From positions 29,491 through 93,490 of the forward strand of contig NZ_BSFQ01000029.1 in the NCBI RefSeq assembly GCF_027922425.1: DNA of 64,000 nt, read 5' to 3'. The first letter of the stretch is position 1. Every line of letters starts with the position of its first letter. Of this stretch, positions 30,486 to 38,750 are shown piece by piece. Position numbers and translations under genes: made by a program. This DNA comes from Pseudonocardia halophobica (GTDB taxonomy: Bacteria > Actinomycetota > Actinomycetes > Mycobacteriales > Pseudonocardiaceae). The notes under the pieces are model-generated. The model was not told where the DNA came from, did no database searches, and saw only the letters and a list, made by a program, of their open reading frames with translations.

Positions 30486-31388
30486 GTGACCGAACCTTCC
30501 GCTCCCGGGATCATGCTGGACGTCGACGGTGTGCCGCGCGGACAGGGCGTCCTCGACGAGCTGATGCGGCTGCTCGAGCTGGAGCAGCTCGAGGTGGACC
30601 TGTTCCGCGGCACCAGCCCGGCGACCTCGCCCGTCCGCGTGTTCGGCGGGCAGGTCGCGGCGCAGGCGCTGGTCGCCGCGGGCCGCACGATCGAGCCGGA
30701 CCGCGGGGTGCACTCGTTGCACGCCTACTTCATCCGGGGCGGCGACCCGGGCCGGCCGATCGTGTTCCGCACCGAGCGGGTCCGCGACGGTCGCTCGTTC
30801 AGCACCCGCCGGGTGCTCGCGATCCAGGGCGGCGAGGCGATCTTCGCGTTGTCGGCGTCGTTCCAGCTCGCGCAGGAGGGGCTGGAACACTCCGTGCCGA
30901 TGAGCGACGGGGTGCCGACCCCGGACGAGCTGCCCAGCATCGGTGACCGGGTGGTGTCCGGGGCCGGCGCCGCCTGGATCGAGCGGGTGCCGCGCTCACT
31001 GGACATCCGGTTCGTCGACGAGCCGGTGTGGACCGAGGACCGGGTGGCGACCGACGACCCGTTGCGCGCCTGGATGAAGGCCGACGGACGGCTGCCCGAC
31101 GACCCGCTGCGGCACGTCTGCCTGCTCACCTACATCTCCGACCTCACCCTGCTCGGCTCGGTGGTGGGGCGCCACGACCTGACGAGCACGTCCGTGCAGA
31201 TGGCGAGCCTCGACCACGCCATGTGGTTCCACCAGCCCTTCCGTGCCGACGAGTGGCTGCTCTACGAGTGCTGGAGCCCCGCCGCGTCGGGCGGGCGCGG
31301 GCTGGCGCAGGGCCGCTTCTTCACCCGGGACGGCCGGCTGGTGGCCAGCACCATGCAGGAGGGCCTGGTCCGCCTCCCGCGGCGGTGA
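30486..31388 (+). CDS. tesB: TesB-type acyl-CoA thioesterase II
   Basis: A 300-residue double-hotdog thioesterase that hydrolyses acyl-CoA. The two hotdog halves are about residues 20-125 and 165-295. The TesB-type catalytic set is visible: Asp in MASLDHAMWFHQPF, Thr/Ser in DLTSTSVQ, and Gln in GGRGLAQGRFF. RVFGGQVAAQALVAAGRT and LHAYFIRGGD are N-terminal hallmarks. GTG 30486 was chosen over 30468 because it has a GGGAGGAT-type site 6 nt upstream that also serves as a possible weak -10. It may be transcribed with pyk. Confidence 0.87.
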   Translation: MTEPSAPGIMLDVDGVPRGQGVLDELMRLLELEQLEVDLFRGTSPATSPVRVFGGQVAAQALVAAGRTIEPDRGVHSLHAYFIRGGDPGRPIVFRTERVRDGRSFSTRRVLAIQGGEAIFALSASFQLAQEGLEHSVPMSDGVPTPDELPSIGDRVVSGAGAAWIERVPRSLDIRFVDEPVWTEDRVATDDPLRAWMKADGRLPDDPLRHVCLLTYISDLTLLGSVVGRHDLTSTSVQMASLDHAMWFHQPFRADEWLLYECWSPAASGGRGLAQGRFFTRDGRLVASTMQEGLVRLPRR

Positions 31389-31437
31389 CCGGTCGGTCGG
31401 GGCGACGGCCGTCGATCCGGCGAGGCAGGATGGGCGC

Positions 31438-32763
31438 ATGAGCGACGACATCGGGGACGGCAGGGAGCGCCGGGACCGCGCCTGGGGCTTCCACACCCGG
31501 GCGGTGCACGCCGGGGCGGTGCCGGACTCGGCCGTGGGCGCCCGGGCGGTCCCGATCTACCAGTCGACGAGCTTCGTCTTCGAGGACACCCAGGACGCGG
31601 CGAGCCTGTTCGCGCTGCAGAAGTACGGGCTGATCTACAGCCGGATCGGCAACCCGACCGTCTCGGTGCTGGAGGAGCGGCTCGCGAGCCTCGACGGCGG
31701 CATCGGTGCGGTGGCCACCGCCAGCGGGCAGGCTGCGGAGTTCCTCACCTTCGCCTGCCTGGCCGGGGCGGGGGACCACGGCGTCGCCGCGTCGGGCCTG
31801 TACGGCGGCACGATCACGCAGCTCGACGTCACGCTGCGCCGGTTCGGCGTCGACACGACGTTCGTCCCGGGCGGCGCCCCGGCGGACTACGCCGCGGCGA
31901 TCACGGAGAAGACCAGGTTCGTGTTCACCGAGGTCGTCTCCAACCCCGGCGGCGAGGTGGCGGACCTGGCCGGGCTGGCCGACGTCGCGCACGCCGCGGG
32001 CGTGCCGCTGATCGTCGACGCCACGCTGGCCACGCCGTACCTCTGCCGGCCGATCGAGCACGGCGCCGACATCGTGATCCACTCCGCGACCAAGTTCCTG
32101 GGCGGACACGGGACCACGCTCGGCGGCGTCGTCGTCGAGTCCGGGCGGTTCGACTGGGGCAACGGCCGGTTCCCGTCAATGACCGAGCCGGTGCCCAGCT
32201 ACGGCGGGCTCACCTGGTGGGGCAACTTCCAGGAGCTCGGGTTCCTCACCAAGCTCCGCGCCGAGCAGCTGCGGGACGTCGGGCCGACCCTGGCCCCGCA
32301 CTCGGCGTTCCTGCTGCTCCAGGGCGTGGAGACGCTGCCCCTCCGGATGCGGGCGCACGTCGCGAACGCGCAGCGCGTCGCGGAGTGGCTGCACGCCGAC
32401 CCCCGCGTGGAGTACGTGCGGTACGCCGGGCTGCCCGACCACCCGCACCACGAGCGGGCGCGCCGGTACCTGCCCGAGGGCCCGGGCGCGGTGTTCAGCT
32501 TCGGGGTGAAGGGCGGCCGCGCGGCCGGCGCGCGGTTCATCGAGTCCGTGCGGCTGTGCAGCCACCTGGCCAACGTCGGCGACGCCCGCACCCTCGTGCT
32601 GCACCCGGGCTCCACCACCCACCAGCAGCTGACCGCCGGGCAGCTGGAGGCGGCCGGGGTGCCCGAGGACCTGATCCGGATCAGCGTCGGGCTCGAGGAC
32701 GCGGACGACATCATCTGGGACCTCGACCAGGCGCTGGCCGAGGCCGCGAAGGAGAGCGCATGA
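31438..32763 (+). CDS. metY: O-acetylhomoserine sulfhydrylase-type PLP enzyme (MetY-like)
   Basis: A 441-residue Cys/Met-metabolism PLP enzyme. It should make homocysteine from O-acetyl-homoserine and sulfide. GFHTRAVHAGAVPDSAVGAR and PIYQSTSFVFED open the protein as in O-acetylhomoserine aminocarboxypropyltransferases, and the PLP lysine is in VIHSATKFLGGHG. NVGDARTLVLHPGSTTHQQL near the C-terminus is typical of MetY. No metX is adjacent. ATG 31438 overlaps nothing upstream and follows CAGGAT by 6 nt. The stop overlaps the CoA-binding protein gene by 4 bp. Cystathionine synthase activity cannot be excluded. Confidence 0.88.
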   Translation: MSDDIGDGRERRDRAWGFHTRAVHAGAVPDSAVGARAVPIYQSTSFVFEDTQDAASLFALQKYGLIYSRIGNPTVSVLEERLASLDGGIGAVATASGQAAEFLTFACLAGAGDHGVAASGLYGGTITQLDVTLRRFGVDTTFVPGGAPADYAAAITEKTRFVFTEVVSNPGGEVADLAGLADVAHAAGVPLIVDATLATPYLCRPIEHGADIVIHSATKFLGGHGTTLGGVVVESGRFDWGNGRFPSMTEPVPSYGGLTWWGNFQELGFLTKLRAEQLRDVGPTLAPHSAFLLLQGVETLPLRMRAHVANAQRVAEWLHADPRVEYVRYAGLPDHPHHERARRYLPEGPGAVFSFGVKGGRAAGARFIESVRLCSHLANVGDARTLVLHPGSTTHQQLTAGQLEAAGVPEDLIRISVGLEDADDIIWDLDQALAEAAKESA

Positions 32764-33248
32764 GCTGGCAGAACCCGTCGGCGCTGGAGCGGCAGCGGAT
32801 CCTGCGCGACACCCGCACGGTCGCGATGGTGGGCGCCTCGCCCAACCCCGCGCGGGCGTCGAACTTCGTGGCGACCTACCTCCTGTCGAGCACCGACTAC
32901 GAGGTGTGGTTCGTGAACCCGAACGCCACCGAGATCCTCGGCCGCCCCGTGTACCCGTCGCTGGCGGACTGCCCGGGCGTGCCCGACCTCGTCGACACCT
33001 TCCGTCGCCCCCAGGACCTGCCCGGCGTGCTCGACGAGGTGCTGGCGCTCGGGTCGGACGCGCAGGGCGTGCAGACGTGGTGGCTGCAGTTCGGGCTGTG
33101 GGACGAGGACCTGGCGGCGAAGGCCGGGGCCGCGGGCGTGACCGTCGTGATGGACCGGTGCCTGAAGGTGGAGCACGCCCGGTTCGCCGGCGGCCTGCAC
33201 CTGGCCGGCTTCGACACCGGGGTGATCAGCTCCCGGCGACGGACCTAG
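32760..33248 (+). CDS. CoA-binding domain protein (YccU type)
   Basis: A 162-residue Rossmann-fold protein of the single-domain CoA_binding family. The nucleotide-binding segment is TVAMVGASPNPARASNFVA near residues 20-38, and VWFVNPNATEILGRPVYPSL follows. The family binds CoA, but an enzymatic role is unknown. ATG 32760 overlaps the metY stop (ATGA), so the two are translated together. This pairing suggests a link to sulfur or acyl-CoA metabolism, although that is only context. Confidence 0.87.
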   Translation: MSWQNPSALERQRILRDTRTVAMVGASPNPARASNFVATYLLSSTDYEVWFVNPNATEILGRPVYPSLADCPGVPDLVDTFRRPQDLPGVLDEVLALGSDAQGVQTWWLQFGLWDEDLAAKAGAAGVTVVMDRCLKVEHARFAGGLHLAGFDTGVISSRRRT

Positions 33249-33254
33249 CCGCGG

Positions 33255-33584
33255 TCAGTGGAAGAGCAGGCGGTCCAGGATCAGGGTGACCGCCCGCAGC
33301 ACCCAGAAGGCCGGCGCGGCGAGGAGGAAGAGCTTCCAGAGCTCGGGCCAGCCCCGCCGGCGGGCCGCGTACCAGGTGGGCCACGCGGCGAGCACGGCGG
33401 CGATGAGGATCCAGCCGACCTGGATCAGCAGGCCCGTGGCCCCGCCGGTCCCGCCGAACACGACCTGCAGGGCGAAGGCGACCACGCCCCAGCCGAGCGC
33501 ACCGAAGAGGGCCCGGTAGTAGGGGACGTCCGCCACCGGGGCCGGCTCGCTCGCCTGCTTCGCCCTGCTGTCCCGCTTCGCCAC
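33255..33584 (-). CDS. Small membrane protein, unknown function
   Basis: A 109-residue protein with a charged N-terminus (AKRDSRAKQ) and three hydrophobic segments at about residues 31-50, 54-77 and 85-106 (ALGWGVVAFALQVVFGG, LLIQVGWILIAAVLAAW, and LWKLFLLAAPAFWVLRAVTL). I do not recognise the family. GTG 33584 is 7 nt after a TAGGGT hexamer, so it is probably expressed from a leaderless transcript. It is convergent with the CoA-binding protein gene and lies 10 nt downstream of the DUF418 gene on the same strand. Confidence 0.72.
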   Translation of the reverse strand: MAKRDSRAKQASEPAPVADVPYYRALFGALGWGVVAFALQVVFGGTGGATGLLIQVGWILIAAVLAAWPTWYAARRRGWPELWKLFLLAAPAFWVLRAVTLILDRLLFH

Positions 33585-33591
33585 GGGGCCG

Positions 33592-33597
33592 ACCCTA
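33592..33597 (-). promoter_or_regulatory. -10 element of the small membrane protein gene, leaderless type
   Basis: TAGGGT on the minus strand, 7 nt before GTG 33584. It overlaps the stop codon region of the upstream DUF418 gene. Confidence 0.5.
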
Positions 33598-34740
33598 TCC
33601 GGCCTGGTCAGCGCCCGGACGTGCAGGTCGGGGCCCGTAGGTGAGCCGCCGCAGCAGGACCTCGGCGGGTCCGCGGCGGCCCGCCCGGTCCAGCAGGGTC
33701 GCGGCCAGCACGGACGCCACCCAGGTCGCGACGGCGAGCAGCGCCGCGCCGGCCACGCCGATCCGGGCACCCCACCCCAGCGCCCACGCCGGCAGCAGCG
33801 CGCAGAACACCACGGACTGGGCGAGGTAGAAGGTCAACGAGCAGCGGCCCGTCGCGACCAGGGCCCGCCCGACGGGACCGACGGCGCGCGTGGCGAGCAG
33901 GCCGAACAGGGCGGCGTACCCGACGCCGCCGGCGAGCCCGCCCACCGCGTGCAGCAGGCCGAGCAGGGCCGACAGCCCCACCGAGGGCCGCCACCAGCCC
34001 GCCGCGACCACCGCGAGCGGGAGCCCGGCGACCACTGCGACGGTCAGCCCGCCCACGGCCGCCCGGACGAGGGTGCGGCGGTGCCGCTCCGGCTCGTCGA
34101 GCAGCCTGCGGCGCGCGGCCAGGGCGCCGACGGCGAGCATCCCGACGGTGAACAGGGCCGCCGACAGCGTGCCGCCGATCCACTCGCCGACGTGCAGGCC
34201 CAGCGCCGTGCGCACGTCGGGCGCGGCGACCGAGGGCAACGTGAGCGCCCCCGTCCGCAGCCCGGTGCCCGCACCGAGCAGGACGGTGATCGCCACCCCG
34301 ACGGCGGCGATCGTCCGCAGCGTGACCTCGGTGCCGCGGACGAGGAACCCGGCCAGCAGGACCAGCAGCAGCCCGTAGGCACCGACGATGTCGCCGGGGA
34401 ACAGCAGGATCCCGTGCGCGGCGCCGATGACGATCATCCACGCGCCGCGGCGGCGCAGCAGCCGGACGGCCGCCCCCTCGTCCTCCCGCCGGCGGGCGAG
34501 CTGGACCGCCCCGTAGCCGACGAGCAGGGCGAACAGCGGGTAGGCGCGCCCGTCGACCAGCAGCATCTGCAGCAAGGTGACCACCCCGCCGACGGGCCCC
34601 GGCTCGTCCGGGTACCCGCGCACCCCGGGCGCGGCCAGCAGGAACAGGTGCACGTTGGCCAGCGCGATCAGCAGCAGCATCGCGCCCCGGGCGAGGTCGG
34701 GGGCGACCGCCCGGGCGGACAGCGGCAGGGGAGCGGTCAC
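33595..34740 (-). CDS. DUF418-family polytopic membrane protein
   Basis: A 381-residue protein with about ten membrane helices. The N-terminal APDLARGAMLLLIALANVHL and the C-terminal FYLAQSVVFCALLPAWALGW / YGPRPARPG-type ending place it in the DUF418 family (YeiB-like), which is related to acyltransferase-type membrane proteins. A specific role is unknown. GTG 34740 was chosen as the start before VTAPLPLSARAVAPDLARG; the longer frame to 34785 is Pro/Arg-rich. It diverges from mdh across about 160 nt. Confidence 0.82.
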   Translation of the reverse strand: MTAPLPLSARAVAPDLARGAMLLLIALANVHLFLLAAPGVRGYPDEPGPVGGVVTLLQMLLVDGRAYPLFALLVGYGAVQLARRREDEGAAVRLLRRRGAWMIVIGAAHGILLFPGDIVGAYGLLLVLLAGFLVRGTEVTLRTIAAVGVAITVLLGAGTGLRTGALTLPSVAAPDVRTALGLHVGEWIGGTLSAALFTVGMLAVGALAARRRLLDEPERHRRTLVRAAVGGLTVAVVAGLPLAVVAAGWWRPSVGLSALLGLLHAVGGLAGGVGYAALFGLLATRAVGPVGRALVATGRCSLTFYLAQSVVFCALLPAWALGWGARIGVAGAALLAVATWVASVLAATLLDRAGRRGPAEVLLRRLTYGPRPARPGADQAG

Positions 34741-34891
34741 GCCCGGATCATCCCGCGGCGTCCGGTCCACCGGCCACCGGGGCACACCGGCGGCGCGGGG
34801 CGCCGTGGGCGGCGGCGCGCGGGTCGGAGGTCACACCGAACGTGCCGCCACCAGGGTGATCCCCGTCGCGGCGCACCCGCGGAGGGAGGGC

Positions 34892-34897
34892 TAGCCT
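34892..34897 (+). promoter_or_regulatory. -10 element of mdh, leaderless type
   Basis: TAGCCT, 6 nt before GTG 34904. Confidence 0.6.
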
Positions 34898-34903
34898 CAC
34901 GGC

Positions 34904-35887
34904 GTGTCCACTCCTGTCACCGTCACTGTCACCGGAGCCGCTGGCCAGATCGGTTACGCGCTGCTCTTCCGGATCGCCTCCGGGCAGCTCCTGGGGTCCG
35001 ACACCCCGGTGAAGCTGAACCTGCTGGAGATCCCGCAGGCCGTCAAGGCCGCCGAGGGCACCGCCATGGAGCTGAGCGACGGCGCCTTCCCGCTGCTGGC
35101 CGGCGTCGACATCTTCGACGACGCCACCAAGGCCTTCGACGGGACGAACGTCGCCCTGCTCGTCGGCGCCCGCCCGCGCACGAAGGGCATGGAGCGCGGC
35201 GACCTGCTCGAGGCCAACGGCGGGATCTTCGCCCCGCAGGGCAAGGCCATCAACGCGGGCGCCGCGGACGACATCAAGGTCCTGGTCGTCGGCAACCCGG
35301 CCAACACCAACGCCCTCATCGCGCAGAGCGCCGCGCCGGACGTCCCGGCCGAGCGGTTCACCGCGATGACCCGCCTCGACCACAACCGCGCGCTCGCGCA
35401 GCTGTCGGGCAAGCTGGGCGTGCCGGTCTCCGAGATCTCGAAGATGACGATCTGGGGCAACCACTCCGCCACCCAGTACCCGGACCTCTACCACGCCGAG
35501 GTCGGCGGCAAGATCGCCGCCGAGCAGGTGGAGGAGTCCTGGCTGCGGGACGAGTTCATCCCGACCGTGGCCAGGCGCGGCGCGGCGATCATCGAGGCCC
35601 GCGGCGCGTCGTCCGCGGCCTCGGCGGCCTCGGCGGCGATCGACCACGTGTACACCTGGGTCAACGGCACCCCCGAGGGGGACTGGACCTCGATGGCCGT
35701 CCCGTCCGACGGGTCCTACGGCGTGGCCGAGGGCATCATCTCGTCCTTCCCGGTCACCACCAAGAACGGCAAGTACGAGATCGTGCAGGGCCTGGAGATC
35801 AACGACTTCTCCCGCGAGAAGATCGACGCCTCCGTGGCCGAGCTGGTCGAGGAGCGCGAGGCCGTCAAGGGCCTGGGTCTGATCTGA
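34904..35887 (+). CDS. mdh: Malate dehydrogenase
   Basis: Mdh interconverts malate and oxaloacetate with NAD(H) in the TCA cycle. It has 327 residues and follows the actinobacterial MDH type related to the cytosolic eukaryotic enzyme. VTGAAGQIGYALLFRIASG is the NAD-binding motif, VGNPANTNALI and TRLDHNRA bind substrate, and the catalytic His is in IWGNHSATQYPD. GTG 34904 follows TAGCCT by 6 nt. The gene ends at a strong bidirectional hairpin shared with the convergent treZ. Confidence 0.96.
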   Translation: MSTPVTVTVTGAAGQIGYALLFRIASGQLLGSDTPVKLNLLEIPQAVKAAEGTAMELSDGAFPLLAGVDIFDDATKAFDGTNVALLVGARPRTKGMERGDLLEANGGIFAPQGKAINAGAADDIKVLVVGNPANTNALIAQSAAPDVPAERFTAMTRLDHNRALAQLSGKLGVPVSEISKMTIWGNHSATQYPDLYHAEVGGKIAAEQVEESWLRDEFIPTVARRGAAIIEARGASSAASAASAAIDHVYTWVNGTPEGDWTSMAVPSDGSYGVAEGIISSFPVTTKNGKYEIVQGLEINDFSREKIDASVAELVEEREAVKGLGLI

Positions 35888-35916
35888 GCGGCGTCATCTG
35901 ACCGCCCACAGCCGAA

Positions 35917-35961
35917 CGAACGGCACTTTCGCTCACACCTGGTGAGCGAGAGTGCCGTTCG
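35917..35961. terminator. Long hairpin between convergent mdh and treZ
   Basis: Two 20-nt arms (35917-35936 and 35942-35961, starting CGAACGGCACTTTCGCTCAC) pair with a single G-T wobble around a 5-nt loop. It lies 30 nt after the mdh stop and 15 nt before the treZ stop, so it can terminate both. The arm sequence differs from the GTGAGTGGCGAT repeat family. Confidence 0.8.
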
Positions 35962-35975
35962 TGCCTTCGGGGGTG

Positions 35976-37718
35976 CTACTCGGCGAGCACCGCGATCGCG
36001 AAGGACTCGCCGGGCAGCGTGATGTCCGACTGCTCGCTGGCCGTGGGCTCGCTGGCCAGCAGGATCCGGGTGACGGTGGCGCCCAGGTCGAGCGCGACCT
36101 CCTCCGGGCCGAGGTTGACCAGCACCCGCAGCCGGCCGCGGTGGATGACGAGCGTGCGGGCCTCGGGGTGGACGTCGACCGCCACCTCGTCGAGCCACGG
36201 GTCGGAGAGCTCCGGCCACGCCTTGCGGATGGCGATGAGCTCCTTGTGCATCGCGAGCAGGGTCGCGTGCGGCTCCTGCTCGTGTTCGGTCCAGTCGAGC
36301 TTGGAGTCGAGGAAGGTCGACTCGGCGTTCGGGTCGGGGACCTCGACGTCACCCCAGCCGTGCTCGGCGAACTCCGCGGTGCGGCCCTTGCGGACGGCCT
36401 CGCGCAGCCCCTCGTCGGGGAAGTAGGAGAAGAACTGCCACGGCGTGCGGGCGCCCCACTCCTCGCCCATGAACAGCATCGGTGTGAACGGCGAGGTGAA
36501 CAGGATCGCCGCGCCGCAGGCGAGGATGCCGGGCGAGAGCAGCTGGGTGAGCCGGTCGCCGGTGGCCCGGTTGCCGATCTGGTCGTGGTTCTGCAGGTAC
36601 GTCACGAACCGGTGCCCCGGGATCCGCGCGGTGTCGACGGGGGCGCCGTGCGTCCGCTTCCGGAAGCTCGACCAGGTGCCCTCGTGCAGGAACCCGCGGG
36701 TGAGTACGTGCGCCAGGCCCGCGAGGTCGGCCTCGGCGAAGTCCGAGTAGTAGCCCTGCCCCTCGCCGGTGAGCACGCTGTGCAGGCAGTGGTGGATGTC
36801 GTCCGTCCACTGGGCGGTCATTCCGAGCCCGCCGCCCTCGCGCGCGGTGATCATCTTCGGGTCGTTGAGGTCCGACTCCGCGACGAGCGACAGCGGCCGG
36901 CCGACGTGCGCCTCGAGCGCCGCCACCTCGACGGCGAGCTGCTCGAGGACGTGCTGGGCGCGGGTGTCCCGCAGCGCGTGCACGGCGTCGATCCGCAGTC
37001 CGTCGACGTGGAAGTCGCGCAGCCACATCAGGGCGTTGTCGATGGCGAACCGGCGCACCTCGTCCGACCACGGGCCGTCGAGGTTGAGCGACGGCCCCCA
37101 GATGTTGCTGCCCGCGAAGTACGGGCCGAACCTGTCGAGGTAGGCACCCGACGGACCGAGGTGGTTGTAGACGACGTCGAGGACCACCCCGAGCCCGCGG
37201 GCGTGCGCGGCGTCGACGAACCGCTTGAAGCCGTCCGGGCCGCCGTAGTTCTCGGTGACGGCGTACCAGCCGACGCCGTCGTACCCCCAGTTCCGGGGCC
37301 CGTCGACGGCGTTGACGGGCAACACCTCGACCATGTCGATCCCGAGCGCGACCAGGTGGTCGAGCTTCTCGATCGCGGAGTCGAAGGTGCCCTCGTCGGT
37401 GAAGGTGCCGATGTGGCACTCGTAGAGCACGCTGCCGGCCAGCGTGCGGCCGGTCCAGGCCTGGTCGGTCCACCAGAAGGAGTTCTGGTCGTAGCGGCGC
37501 GAGGCCGAGTGGACGCCGTTGGGCTGCCACGTCGAGCGCGGGTCGGGCAGGGGCGTCGGATCGTCGTCGACGAGGAAGGCGTAGGCCGAGCCCGGGCCGT
37601 TGTCCTCGACGTCGGCGCGCCACCAGCCGCCCGTCTCCCGCCGCATCGCGTAGGTCTCGCCGTCCACCAGGACCCGGACCTTGTCCTTCTCCGGCGCCCA
37701 CACCGCGTAGTCAGCCAC
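35976..37718 (-). CDS. treZ: Malto-oligosyltrehalose trehalohydrolase TreZ
   Basis: TreZ releases trehalose from maltooligosyl-trehalose made by TreY. It has 580 residues, GH13 fold. An N-terminal CBM48-like domain (VADYAVWAPEKDKVRVLVD) precedes the barrel. The catalytic nucleophile region is DGLRIDAVHAL, the acid/base region LVAESDLND, and the third Asp is in YLQNHDQIGNRA. GTG 37718 was chosen; longer frames extend into low-complexity Pro-rich sequence. It lies apart from treX-treY, on the other side of a MarR gene, but on the same strand. Confidence 0.94.
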   Translation of the reverse strand: MADYAVWAPEKDKVRVLVDGETYAMRRETGGWWRADVEDNGPGSAYAFLVDDDPTPLPDPRSTWQPNGVHSASRRYDQNSFWWTDQAWTGRTLAGSVLYECHIGTFTDEGTFDSAIEKLDHLVALGIDMVEVLPVNAVDGPRNWGYDGVGWYAVTENYGGPDGFKRFVDAAHARGLGVVLDVVYNHLGPSGAYLDRFGPYFAGSNIWGPSLNLDGPWSDEVRRFAIDNALMWLRDFHVDGLRIDAVHALRDTRAQHVLEQLAVEVAALEAHVGRPLSLVAESDLNDPKMITAREGGGLGMTAQWTDDIHHCLHSVLTGEGQGYYSDFAEADLAGLAHVLTRGFLHEGTWSSFRKRTHGAPVDTARIPGHRFVTYLQNHDQIGNRATGDRLTQLLSPGILACGAAILFTSPFTPMLFMGEEWGARTPWQFFSYFPDEGLREAVRKGRTAEFAEHGWGDVEVPDPNAESTFLDSKLDWTEHEQEPHATLLAMHKELIAIRKAWPELSDPWLDEVAVDVHPEARTLVIHRGRLRVLVNLGPEEVALDLGATVTRILLASEPTASEQSDITLPGESFAIAVLAE

Positions 37719-38088
37719 GGGGGAATCCTGCCGAATGGGCGGCCGGTGCGCCCGCGGGGGCCACGTGACACGCGGCGCAACGCCCGCGACGGGGCTCGTG
37801 ACGGGGGCCGACGGGCGGTGCGGCCGGTTCCCGCCGCCACCGCACGGCGGGACCCGGGGCTCCGGGGTCGGGACCGCCGGCCGGTCGGGGGGCACGGAGA
37901 CGGCCGGCGATCCCGGCAACGAGGTTCCGGTGGGATGGGGGGATCGGACCCGGACCTTGTGCGTTGCGTGGTCGAGAGTAGGAACGGCACGCCGTGCCGG
38001 AATCGGCCGTTCAGCCGCACTTTCCCGGAGATAATCGCGATGCCGAGAAGTACGGCTGCCGAACCAATTGCGCCGATCCCGCCCGCGA
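37719..38088. other. 370-bp intergenic region between treZ and the MarR gene
   Basis: I see no gene here. Short open frames on the plus strand are Arg/Gly-rich shadows. A CAGGAT hexamer (minus strand, 37725-37730) lies 6 nt before the treZ GTG. A small perfect hairpin (CGGCACG/CGTGCCG) is at 37985-37999. The right half, about 37960-38090, is clearly less GC-rich than its surroundings and could hold the treZ promoter or a relic. Confidence 0.6.
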
Positions 38089-38556
38089 TCAGCGGAGGCC
38101 GGATTCCTCCAGGTCGGTGGCGATGGCGCGGGTGTCGCGGGCGCGCTCGTCGAGCCGCTGCGACAGGTGCTCGAGAATGCGCCCCAGCTCCGCGGTGACG
38201 GCGGGATCGGCCGTACCGATGCCGACGGCCACGTCGCGGTCGAAAATGGCGAACAATCGCGCGGCCAGGTCGTGGCCGCGGTCGGTCAGGACCACGAGCA
38301 CGCTCCGCCGGTCGCGCGGGTTGGAGCGCCGGACGACGTGCCCGGCCAGCTCGAGGCGGTCCAGCTGGGAGGTCACGCTCGCCGGCGTGACGCCCACGCG
38401 GCGCGCGAGCGCCGACGGCGTCCGCGGGCCCTCGTGCAGCAGGTGCACCAGGATCGTGGTCTCCGGGACGCCCAGGCCCACGAGCCGGGCCACGGTCTGA
38501 CGGTAGGCGTCCGAGGCGGCCAGGACGTTCTTCAGTCGTACTGCGATCTCACTCAC
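38089..38556 (-). CDS. MarR-family transcriptional regulator
   Basis: A 155-residue winged-helix regulator. LGVPETTILVHLLHEGPRTP, then SALARRVGVTPASVTSQLDRL (helices 3-4) and RRSNPRDRRSVLVVLTDRG (the wing with DxRS-type motif) are typical of MarR. GTG 38556 has AAGGAG 4 nt upstream and is preferred over GTG 38571. It lies between treX-treY upstream and treZ downstream, all on the minus strand. It could regulate the trehalose genes or an unlinked target; no ligand can be inferred. Its base composition is a little less GC-rich than its neighbours. Confidence 0.85.
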   Translation of the reverse strand: MSEIAVRLKNVLAASDAYRQTVARLVGLGVPETTILVHLLHEGPRTPSALARRVGVTPASVTSQLDRLELAGHVVRRSNPRDRRSVLVVLTDRGHDLAARLFAIFDRDVAVGIGTADPAVTAELGRILEHLSQRLDERARDTRAIATDLEESGLR

Positions 38557-38701
38557 CGAACTCCTTGTCACTCGTCCTCCCGCTCGGGGTGATCTTACTT
38601 CGATCGCCGAGATATCAGGTGGTCAACGTAAGGACCGGGTGACGGAGTTCCGGAACGTGAGCTGCATCATACGCAACACGATGCGAGCTGCGAGACGCAC
38701 G

Positions 38702-38732
38702 GCCCGGCCGGCCCCGTACGGGCCGGCCGGGC
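38702..38732 (-). terminator. GC-rich hairpin after treY
   Basis: A 13-bp perfect stem (38702-38714 with 38720-38732, GCCCGGCCGGCCC) and a 5-nt loop, beginning about 20 nt after the treY stop on the minus strand. It fits a terminator for treX-treY. The rest of 38557-38750 holds no gene that I can support. Confidence 0.65.
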
Positions 38733-38750
38733 GGTAGGCGGACGGGCTCG

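Noticed and set aside
37735..38034. 99-codon plus-strand open frame in the treZ-MarR gap
   Set aside because: Gly/Arg-rich composition, no ribosome binding site and no recognisable motif.
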